Part shown: positions 39,829 to 49,465 of the stretch, piece by piece
How positions within the stretch are numbered: position 1 is the first letter of the stretch
Layout of the letters: each line of letters opens with the position of its first letter
DNA from: Lineus longissimus
Lineage: Eukaryota > Nemertea > Pilidiophora > Heteronemertea > Lineidae
DNA: 64,000 bases
Direction: 5' to 3'
Assembly: GCF_910592395.1 (NCBI RefSeq)
Contig: NC_088319.1
Location: forward strand, 13,392,001 to 13,456,000
Translations under genes and position numbers: made by a program
The notes under the pieces: model-generated
Told to the model about the DNA's origin: nothing
The model's database searches: none
Seen by the model: the letters and a program-made list of their open reading frames with translations, nothing else

Positions 39829-42274
39829 ATGGTAGCCAAGCTAAGCGACAGCCTTCCTACAAAGGCCAAAATACAGCGTTGGAGGACACAACCGGGAAGC
39901 AAAGGAAGGTACGTTGATGATGTGCTCTTTCTATCTGCCTCGTGTATCGTGGCAGCAGATTGAGCAAACTGCTGCTTTTGGTAAGATGCACTGTAAAGAT
40001 AGCTTGTGAAAAGCCGCTACACGGATTCGAGAACCCCGTTTACAGGATGCTTATTTTGTTGCGAATGCTCAAAAAACAGTAAAGTTGGAAATAATTTTCC
40101 ATTTTTACAAACAGTTCTTCTTTTACCGCAAATTTCTCCCGACTTCGCTTCACAAAATTGGCTCTGGGGCAACAACTTCTGAACCGAATCAAGATACATG
40201 TATCTTTGTCTCATTTCTTTCTGGAAAGATTATCCATCCAGTGGTACTTGTGCTTTTAGTCTAAGGGTGATGAAAATGTTAGTCCGGATTTTTTTTACAC
40301 TTTTATACTCTCTTGTCAACACGTCGCTTCCGAAGAATTCATTCCTACTTTCAATTTCAGGAAAGCAACACCCATGACAAGTACACGAGAACTCTTACTT
40401 GCGAACCTCATCAACAGAAGGACGTTTGGCCTTCTAGTGGGGTGTTGTGCATTCCTCGTCGCAATCTTAATCTTGTCGCAAATGGCCAATGAACCTTATC
40501 ACCTGTGGGACGCCCGTGTTAGACCCTTCACCTTCTTTTGGAAACGATTACGCGAAAGGAGGGAAACAGCAGTACCATTTTGCCACGGGATGCTAAAAAA
40601 AAAGTTTGACATAAAAAATGCATTGAAATACATGAAAAATAACGCAAAGGTGTTCATCCCTACAGCGAATTTCGCTCAAATGGAAAAGACAGACTGTGAA
40701 GTATTTCGACAAGCAAGTGGATATGCTCATCGACCTTTATCAGAAAAGGAAGCCAGATTTCCACTAGCGTATAGCATCATGATGCACAAGGATGTCGAAC
40801 AAGTTGAAAGACTACTCAGGGCGATTTACATGCCGCAGAACTATTACTGCATTCACGTTGACCGAAAATCACCCAGTGCTGTCCACAGGGCGATGAGGAA
40901 CATTGCCCAGTGTTTTCCCAATGTGTTCATAGCAACACGTTTGGTTGACGTCAGGTGGGGAATGTTTTCAATGCTGCAAGCGGATTTCAACTGCATGAAG
41001 GACTTGCTACGATATGATGACTGGCGTTATTTCATCAATCTCACAGGCCAGGAATTCCCCTTGGTCTCAAATCCCGAACTCGTGAAAGATCTCAAGAAAT
41101 TGAACAACACTAATTTTATTCCCAGTTGGCGGGAAACGTAAGTTGTAGAAATGGTACCCAAACCAGTAAACCTGGATCTTGAGGTAGTAAGTGTATTTTC
41201 GTGTAGGGCCTATGACCACAAGGTACATGTAGAAGTCCCCAAAAAGGAACCAGAAAGTGATTTGTCTGCTCGCTTAGGTCATATATACTTAAGCGGTTTT
41301 GCCTCCGTAACCTCCGTCCATACTGACGGGCGTTGTCTGGAAGCTGAGCAATGTCATACACTTGCCCCTCCCCGCCATCGTTTTCCATTCACAGGCATGA
41401 CAGGATATATATGACACTCCTGAACGGAGCAGCTTTCCTCATTTTGCTGTTTGCTTCAGCCGATGTAAAAATAAATTACATTCATAAATTATATGTATGT
41501 AGTCCTTCGGGCACTTACATGTACTTTAGAATGAATATATATATTAAAAAAGGATCCAGATATAAAGATTCTATTGTGTTCTGTACCAAATCATTGTTAC
41601 ATCGAACTAAATATCTTGTTACATCAGTGAGTGCAAATGTTCTCTTTTCTTTCTTTTTCGGTTGTTAGACGCGAAGAATTCCTTTTGAGAACGAAATACA
41701 GATGGAGAAACAACCGCCGGACGAATATGAAGAAAGGGAAGCCGCCTTATAACATAGTCATCATGAAAGGCTCGCTCCACAATTTCCTCACACGAGATTT
41801 TGTGCACTACGTCATCAATAACGCCGTATCGCTTCAGTTCCTGAAATGGTTGGAAGACACGTGGGGACCGGAAGAGACGTTTTTTGCTTCTTTACAATAC
41901 AACAAACATCTCAAAGCTCCTAGGTGCCACCCAGGTAAGAAAAAGAAGAACAAGTTCTGCATTTAAGACGTACGCCTGAATTGTTCGAATTTGGTTCTAA
42001 GGGCCTGTAAACGTAATGTATCATTGTCATTTCAGCTTCTCCACGTGGTCCAATCGAATTCGACTTCCGATATCTTGTGTGGCAACGCGGGAAAAACGTC
42101 TGCGCGGGAAAGTGGGTGCGGGAAGTCTGTGTGGCGGGAGTTGGTGATCTCCACAAGGCAATGAAAAGCAATGGATTGTTTATCAATAAACTTCACCTCA
42201 GTTTCCAACCTCTTGCACTTGATTGTCTTGAGGAATACCATAGGAACTTGACAATGCGGTCAGTATTAAAATAA
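39829..42274 (+). CDS. Core-2/I-branching beta-1,6-N-acetylglucosaminyltransferase-like, copy 3 (GT14)
   Basis: Model: 39829-39908, 40361-41137, 41669-41934, 42036-42274; 453 aa, phases 2, 2 and 1 as in copies 1 and 2. The three downstream exons are clear. The anchor is TFGLLVGCCAFLVAILILSQ, followed by FPLAYSIMMHKDVEQVERLL, RAIYMPQNYYCIHVDRKSP, QADFNCMKDLLRY, INLTGQEFPLVSN, the acidic block DTWGPEETFFASL and the end VAGVGDL...LDCLEEYHRN. It is clearly diverged from copies 1 and 2 at protein level, and its introns are unrelated to theirs. The first exon (MVAKLSDSLP..., donor GGAAG|gtacgt) is proposed because its phase 2 end joins the acceptor at 40360 in frame. It has no similarity to the first exon of the other copies and is less certain. 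Without it the ATG at 40374 gives 422 aa. Confidence 0.8.
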
Positions 42275-42937
42275 AAAAATTGAGCGCAACGTTACATCAG
42301 ATTACAACGGCACCATCCTGACGACGCTTTAATAATAAATAATAAATTGTGCGTCAAATTTAAAGGGAGCTGTTAGACCCCAGGACGATTATTACGCGAA
42401 AATAATTTAACATAGGACAAATAGCCACTCGGTCAATTATTTCAACCACAGGTCTAGTAAGACGGTGGATGTCAATCCTAAAGTTTCCTCATTTCAAAAA
42501 TGCCACAGCGCCGGTAGATTTTGGTTCAGAAAGTTCGATGCGTTTTTTGCCCAACCGATACTCACGTATTCATCCCACAACTTCGATCGAGTTTGAAAGT
42601 AGAGATCCCCCCGAGTTTGAACAAAATTGAGCTCCTTCGACATACGTTCCGAGAAGTGATCAGGATTCAAAGTCGAGTTGTTCTGTAACATATCGAATTC
42701 CTTGAGTATTATTTCAATGTTGATATGGAATCCAGCTGAGTGATAGCCAAAGTTTGACGCGTATTTGTACGATGTATTAGACATGTAGCAGGGTGTCTTG
42801 ACACTCTTGGGATCGCGCATAAAGGCCGAAACGGCGAGTGAAGGAAGGTTGTTCAGCCAGTGGTAGTCAATGCATTATCCTGGAATCAACAGCCGTCCCA
42901 GGTGTTAACGCACTGGCAAGCCAGGTAATCCAAGGAA
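42275..42937. other. Intergenic spacer before GPCR copy A
   Basis: The last ~400 bp (from about 42,530: attcgatgygttttttgmcc...) are repeated in diverged form before copy B (45,575-45,977), so the upstream flank was duplicated with the receptor gene and may include its promoter. Confidence 0.5.
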
Positions 42938-45257
42938 ATGTTCACGAATGAATCCGAGGAGACTCCAGTCCCCCCTGTGACCTACCCCTTCATGGAATTC
43001 GCCACAGAGGTCCTCAGGAAGTGGGCCTCTTTTTTCATCGTCGCAATCGGCATCGTGGGCAACATCATGTCCCTTCTCATCACAACCAAGAAGGACAATC
43101 GCCGCATCAGCACGTGCGTGTACATGGCAGCTTTAGCCTCAGTCGATACTGTTGTGCTTATCAACGAATTTGTATACGCAATTCTTTCGACATTTCCTGA
43201 TGTTTGGAAAGTCATGGGATCAAGTTGGGTATATCTATGGTAAATATCTACAGTTCTGGTCAAAAGACATCATAGTATATTGCACATAGGCCTATCGTCA
43301 ACATCGTTTTAAATTGAAGCACGGACCTACATTAAATACGAAATCAAGCTGGGTATAACTATGGTAAATATCGACAGTTCTAGTCAAAAGACATCACAGT
43401 ACAATGTAGTTAATATTCAAAATTAAATGGAATATGTAATACCTCGGTACGTAGACTTAGCTTCACGACCCCCGTGTTCATACACATGAATCCACTTTTT
43501 GGACAATAATGGCATAACCTCCCTATTAAGGACACCTCTACATTACGGACACCAACGCCCAGTCCCATGGGTGTCCGCAATAGAGAGGTTGTGCTGTATA
43601 TTGCACATATCGTCAACATCGTCTTAAATTGAAGTACGGACCTGGTACATGTAGTTCCTGATGCCCCAACTGAAATTAGTAAAAAATAGTAGTATAAAAA
43701 CTAACCATTAACTTAGTAGTAGAATTACTATTTTGATCGTTGAAACAACTACATTAATTTCACTGTCGGTGCAATACGAACTACCAGAATAGTAACAAAT
43801 TAAACTTATTGATTTTAAGAATGTAATAGATTGCATCAGTATCAATGAGCTGACTTAGTTGATATTGCTGTATCAAATCCCTACAGTCCTGCTGTTCCTT
43901 ACGGTGGCTGTAAAAGGCCACGCGAAATCTTTTTTTAGAATGTCCGAATTTATTTTTTATAACTCGAGCGCTCGACTTATATCTCGAGCGCTCGACTTAT
44001 ATCTCGAGCGCTCGACTTACGTAAAGGTCACGCAAAATCTTTTTTAGTTTATTTTTCATAACTCGAGCGCTCGAGTTATGAAAAATAAACTCGGGCATTC
44101 TAAAAAAGATTTTGCGTGACCTTTACGTAAGTCGAGCGCTCGAGATATAAGTCGAGCGCTCGAGATATAAGTCGAGCGCTCGAGTTATAAAAAATAAATT
44201 CGGGCATTCTAAAAAAAAGATTTTGCGTGGCCTTTTACAGCCACCGTAGTTCCTCATCCTGAGATTCAGGTTTTGTTACTTCCGCTACGTCATACAATGT
44301 ATACAAATAGAGCGAAATATAGAGAGGCGGAGTACATGTATATTGAAAACCACTGGTTATGCCAGGATGGCTGATTCGGTTACATGTACACTGACAGTTG
44401 TGAAAGGGGTACTTGACGCCTGGAACTCCCCAACTTGGCATTTTTTTTGCCATCTTATCAAAATTTCACACGGCTACATTTAAAGGGAGTAAAATACCAC
44501 GAGGTTCAGGATGGATGAACGGGGCAGTGACGAGTTAGCACTTCATGTTCATGATCCGCCTTCCCTTCGCTTATACAGCAGTATGTGGTATTTCGCTGAT
44601 GTGTTCGCAATCTCCTCTGGTCTGATCCTGGCACAAATGAGCATCGACCGGGCAATCGCGGTTACCTACCCCATGAAGGCTTCATCAATATGCACCGCAT
44701 CAAGAGCGGCCAAGATCACCATTGTAAGTTGCATTTTTGCAATGTGTTTCCACATTCAAACATTCTTTTATTACAAATTACCCGACATACCAAACGGAGT
44801 CATCATACTGGACTACCCTAATGCCAGGTGGGTCGAGACATATTATAACGTTTATCTCTTAATCTTTGGTACAATTGCCCCGTTTTCCATCCTTGTCGTC
44901 TGCAACACTGTCATCATATTCGGCATCCGCAAAGCAGCGAAAGAGAGGAGGAGAATGAAGTCCATGCCGACCAAAACAGCAAAAGAACCCAATCTCACCA
45001 CCATGCTTTTGATGACGTCATCGTTTTACCTTGCATGCTCGTGTCCTAAACGAATTTACGATAATTTGACCGGGTATGATTTGACTGATGCGTATTGGTC
45101 GGCGAGATACTGGCTGCAGTGGTGGGTTTGTAACGAGTTATGGCTTTTGAATTTTGCCATTAACTTTTATCTGTATTTTCTGGGCGGTGGACGAAAGTTC
45201 CGACGCGACGCGATATATATTTTCAAAATACTGTGCTGTAAAGGAATTGAACAGTGA
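42938..45257 (+). CDS. Rhodopsin-family GPCR, copy A (orphan)
   Basis: Two exons: 42938-43239 and 44510-45257; 349 aa, phase 2. Seven membrane segments are recognisable. TM1 is FFIVAIGIVGNIMSLLI with N1.50. TM2 contains LASVD (D2.50). TM3 ends SIDRA, in place of DRY. TM4 and TM5 follow (LLIFGTIAPFSILVVCN). TM6 carries ACSCP at the CWxP position. TM7 contains NFYLY at the NPxxY position. The second extracellular loop has no cysteine, so the usual TM3-ECL2 disulfide cannot form. Overall layout resembles invertebrate peptide receptors, but I cannot assign a ligand. The intron contains a foldback element and a duplicated donor region. An alternative acceptor 6 bp upstream (cacgag|G, exon from 44504) also keeps the frame. 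Confidence 0.75.
43352..43405 (+). repeat. Duplicated 5' splice-site region inside the GPCR A intron
   Basis: The sequence around the exon 1 donor (tcaagttgggtatatctatg|gtaaatatc...tcaaaagacatca) is repeated about 120 bp downstream as tcaagctgggtataactatg|gtaaatatc, donor at 43363-43364. A further piece of the following intron sequence returns near 43,600-43,650. It provides a second plausible donor. Confidence 0.7.
43900..44248. mobile_element. 349-bp foldback element, TACGGTGGC termini, GTTCCT target duplication
   Basis: Almost perfect palindrome. TACGGTGGCTGTAAAAGGCC is mirrored at the right end, and the arms carry repeated CTCGAGCGCTCGACTTATAT motifs. It is flanked by GTTCCT at 43894-43899 and 44249-44254. 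It sits in the single intron of GPCR copy A and is absent from the intron of copy B. Same terminal nine bases and same 6-bp duplication as the element at 32010-32537, so both belong to one family. Confidence 0.85.
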
Positions 45258-45977
45258 GACAAACCAAGGTCTTTGTGATTGGACATTTGGCAAGTCACCA
45301 AGCATAAATTAAATGGGCCACCTTATCACTGCATGGGCCGTAACTTCAGTTCACCCCTATGATAATCAGGGGCTTGCCAACCATCAGCATATTTTTAAAA
45401 TACGGTTTGTTGCATTTTCGACATGGACTTTCTTTAGTGCTTTTTTCGCTATTTATGTACAAGAAAAATAGGATAATCAAACACGTGAAATTTCTTACCC
45501 ACTTATCGATACCTTTTTTTAAGTAGATGCCCAATGTTTCAATTGATTACACATTTCCTGACCTTTTGATCCAGAAAATTCGATACGTTTTTTGACCACC
45601 CGATACATGTATGTACTCAGTTTGAAAAAAAGCACTCCTTCGTCGTACATTCAGCGATGTGATCAGGTTCTCAAAGTCGAGTTGTTCGATAACATATCGA
45701 ATTCCTTGCGTATTTATTCATTGTTGATATGGAATCCAGCTGATATTGTTGCAAAAGTTTTACGCGTTTTTGTACAATGTACATGTACATTATACTGCAT
45801 ATACATGTAGCAGGGTGTTTTCAAAACTATTGCCTTGGCGCTCTTGGGGCCGCGCATAACGACTGAAACGGCGAGTGAAGGAAGGTTGTTGAGCCAGTGG
45901 TAGTCAATGCGTTATCCTGGGACTGGATTGAATCAACAAGTTAACCGTCCCGAGCGTTACGCACTGGCAAGTCGACC
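45258..45977. other. Intergenic spacer between the two receptor genes
   Basis: The right half is a diverged duplicate of the flank upstream of copy A. No exon. Confidence 0.45.
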
Positions 45978-47553
45978 ATGGAAATGTTCACGAATGAACC
46001 CGAGGAGACTCCAGTCCCCCCTGTGACCTACCCCTTCATGGAATTCGCCACAGAGGTCCTCAGCAAGTGGGCCTCTTTTTTCATCGTCGCCATCGGCATC
46101 GTGGGAAACACCATGTCCCTACTCATCACAACCAAGAAGGACAACCGCCGCATCAGCACGTGCGTGTACATGACAGCTTTAGCCTCTGTCGATACTGTTG
46201 TGCTTATCAACGAATTTGTACACGCAATTCTTTCAAAATTTCCTGATGTTTGGAAAGTCATGGAATCAAGTTGGGTATATCTAGGGTAAATATCTACAGT
46301 TCTGGTCAAAAGACATCAGAGTATATTGCACATAGGCCTATCGTCAACATCGTTTTAAATTGAAGCACGGACCTACATTAAATACGTGATTTAGCGATTT
46401 ACATGTCGGCCCTACTTCTGATCGTCCTGTAGGCCTACTGATTATCAATTACTGCGAACTCGGCTCTGTCCTGGCGTCCATCATGTGGTTCAAAATATGG
46501 CCATATAGAAGTGGATCCCTTTCAAGGGGAGCTTGTTTTAGTTGTAACAGAATGGAGGACTTCCGAGTTTTTCCTACGTCATGAACAAATATATTGAAAT
46601 ATCATGAGGGGGGAGTATTTTGAATGAAAACCACTTGTTATACCAGGATGGCTGTTCCTAGGACATAATCCTAAAGATAATCGTTTACACTGAAAGTTGT
46701 GAAAGGGAACTATGGAACTCCCCAACTTGACCATCAAGCGTTTTGCCATCTTATCAAGATTTAACACGGCTACATTTAAAGGGAGCAAAATATCATGAGG
46801 TGCAAGATGGATGAACGGGGCAGCGACGAGTTAGCACTTCATGTTCATGGTCTGCTTTCCCTTCGGTTATATAGCTGTTCATGGTATTTCGCTGATGTGT
46901 TCGCAATCTCCTCTGGTCTGATCCTGGCACAAATGAGCATCGACCGGGCAATCGCGGTTACCTACCCCATGAAGGCTTCATCAATATGCACCGCATCAAG
47001 AGCGGCCAAGATCACCATTGTAAGTTGCATTTTTGAAATGTGTTTCCACATTCAAACATTCTTTTATTACAAATTACCCGACATACCAAACGGAGTCATC
47101 ATACTGGACTACCCTAATGCCAGGTGGGTCGAGACATATTATAACGTTTATCTCTTAATCTTTGGTACAATTGCCCCGTTTTCCATCCTTGTCGTCTGCA
47201 ACACTGTCATCATATTCGGCATCCGCAAAGCAGCGAAAGAGAGGAGGAGAATGAAGTCCATGCCGACCAAAACAGCAAAAGAACCCAATCTCACCACCAT
47301 GCTTTTGATGACGTCATCGTTTTACCTTGCATGCTCGTGTCCTAAACGAATTTACGATAATTTGACCGGGTATGATTTGACTAATGCGTATTGGTCGGCG
47401 AGATACTGGCTGCAGTGGTGGGTTTGTAACGAGTTATGGCTTTTGAATTTTGCCATTAACTTTTATCTGTATTTTCTGGGCGGTGGACGAAAGTTCCGAC
47501 GCGACGCGATATATATTTTCAAAATACTATGCAGTAAAAGAATTGAACAGTGA
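45978..47553 (+). CDS. Rhodopsin-family GPCR, copy B (orphan)
   Basis: Two exons: 45978-46285 and 46800-47553; about 353 aa. The start is MEMFTNEPEE, two residues upstream of the copy A start. Protein is over 90 percent identical to copy A and has the same non-canonical motifs (DRA, CSCP, NFYLY). The exon 2 acceptor used by copy A (ttcag) is changed here to tgcaag; splicing after that AG would shift the frame into a TAG. Use of catgag|G at 46799 restores the frame and adds Cys-Lys before MDERG. At the start of TM3 copy B has YSCSWYF where copy A has YSSMWYF. A short inverted-terminal element begins 21 bp after the stop. Confidence 0.7.
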
Positions 47554-47573
47554 GACAAATCAAGGTGTTCAGT

Positions 47574-48013
47574 GCCTGCAGCACACAAGCCGCCAACTTT
47601 GGCGACACATAAGCTTTCGACTGACGCCTCTCGACGCCAAAGTTGGCGACAGTGGATCCAGGTCAGAGCACATCTGCCCAGAATTGGCGTCCAGTAGCGT
47701 CTTTTCCGCCACTTTAGGCTGCCATTTTGAAATCATGTGACATCAAGACGCAAGCTGATTGGCCATAGCCTCGCCGCCGACGCCAAGTCAGGCGGCCATC
47801 CGTAGCACACCTGGCTTCTTCTTGCGTTCAAGCGCGGCGACACGCGTCAAAAATCAAACATGTTAGATATTTGACGTTTATTTGCGGCAAGTGGCTTCAA
47901 GTTGCGTTCGCCGACGCCGTTCGTAGCAGACTAGTGATTTTTCAGGCGTTCAGGACTCTTGCGGCAAAAAAACGCCTGTGAACGCCGAAGTTGGCGGCCA
48001 GTGTGCTGCAGGC
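47574..48013. mobile_element. ~440-bp inverted-terminal element, GCCTGCAGCACAC ends
   Basis: The left end GCCTGCAGCACAC, followed by GCCGCCAACTTTGGCG three bases on, is mirrored at the right end (CGCCGAAGTTGGCGG...GTGTGCTGCAGGC), about 31 bp with four mismatches. The interior repeats GACGCC/GGCGTC words. No exact target duplication is visible (ttcagtg versus tttagtg at best), so the family is not assigned. It is inserted just after GPCR B; copy A lacks it. Confidence 0.6.
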
Positions 48014-48639
48014 TTTAGTGCTTTTCCGTCGGCAGGATAACAACCAATGACGATGCGCACTCGGATATCGATGCTCCAACGTTGAAGAAATTCCTATAAT
48101 CAAATGAAGTTGCGTCGTTATAGCGGAGTGACGCGAGCTCGGGCATTCGCGCGGCGGGCAAGGTTTTTTTGCGCCAGGACTGATGAACCAGAAGAAGAAA
48201 AAACATACTGCAGTAAAAAGCCGCCCATTTCTTTGAAACAAAGGAAACAAATAAACAAATAAACTATTAATCCTGTTTTCATGTGATCCGGCAATCACGT
48301 TTTTGTGTGAATTTACACAATCATGTTTTTATGTGATAAGCAATCAGGATGAAACGCGACAAAGGAACAATTCACGTTTTTTCGTGTTGGTCCCGACTGC
48401 CATGCATGAAAGAAAAGATTTTCGATCGTCTCTGCTCGGTGTATTTATTCATAATTATAAAATATCGTCATGTGTTGCATCACGAGGAAACCAGGGTTAA
48501 TGTTCGCCTCTCCGTCCCTGCACCATTTTCATAAAGGGGTGTATGAAGTCATATGGTCGTAAGCGCTGTGCCTGTCACTTGTGTGATGGAGTTGACGACT
48601 CCCTCCGATTGCCTTGTCCGATTGCGTAGGTTTTCTCCC
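48014..48639. other. Spacer, nothing recognised
   Basis: A minus-strand frame of 118 codons (47942-48298) partly overlaps the mobile element and has no motif. Confidence 0.35.
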
Positions 48640-49110
48640 GTTTAAAAAAGGTTTTCCTCCTACACTGACTTTCCAAGTTGCCAATTGTGAGGATAATTCT
48701 TGGAATGTGCAAAAAAAATAATTTTCAAAAGAAAATGCTTTTCATCTTTACTTGCCTGCTGGTGCTCCGACACTTCAGCTAGTATTGTTTTAAATATTGT
48801 CATGCATTTAAACCAACAACCTGGTGACCCTGATGGGATGTTCAGCATGTGATACATTGAATGGGTTATCACCAGTATGAATCCAAATCTATTAGATGAC
48901 CACAATCGTTGTATGGTTTACTTCGAATTCACATTGAATGGTTTACGATCATTTATTCATTAGTTTTAGTACATGAGTATGAATCCATATTTCTCAGATC
49001 ACCTCAATCACTTTCACATCGAATGGTTTTTCACCAGTATGACTATGAATTCATATCGCCAAGTTCAGATGGCCACAATCATTTGAGTTCACATTGAATG
49101 GTTTATCTCG
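48640..49110 (-). pseudogene. Decayed C2H2 zinc-finger gene fragment
   Basis: On the minus strand the Kruppel-type inter-finger linker is still readable: 49041-49021 encodes HTGEKPF and 48879-48859 encodes HTGDNPF. KPFNV-like pieces occur at about 49,105 and 48,940. Spacing of roughly 80 bp fits one finger (28 codons). Finger bodies retain NDCGHL and IHSH fragments but contain several stops and lack most zinc ligands. No intact frame remains, so this is a pseudogene or exon relic. Confidence 0.55.
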
Positions 49111-49465
49111 TCAAGATGCTACAGGTCCTGAGAAGCAATAAACAATCAAAGATATTTGTGAAGGACTCTATGATTTGAGGGACTATCTTTCACTTTACAC
49201 CACCCATACACTATGCACATAATGCGCAGCTGATGTACGCGGTGGTCATCCCCATCTATTAATAGAATTCAGCCTCAGTGACGTATTTACGACAAATCCC
49301 AAAACGAGGTCTCACCACAGAATTGGGGGACCAAGTATGATCAGCCAACATGCCACAAGCAGTATTTCGAAGTATGGTCATTTCGCCTTGCACAGTTCCG
49401 ATTTTTGGTTTCGAAATTCGGTGAATCCACTGAATCATTCCCTAAAACACTCATAACAACGCAAA
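49111..49465. promoter_or_regulatory. Upstream region of the DDX19-like gene
   Basis: Short spacer before the initiator ATG at 49466. No TATA box is obvious. The promoter is inferred from position only. Confidence 0.3.
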
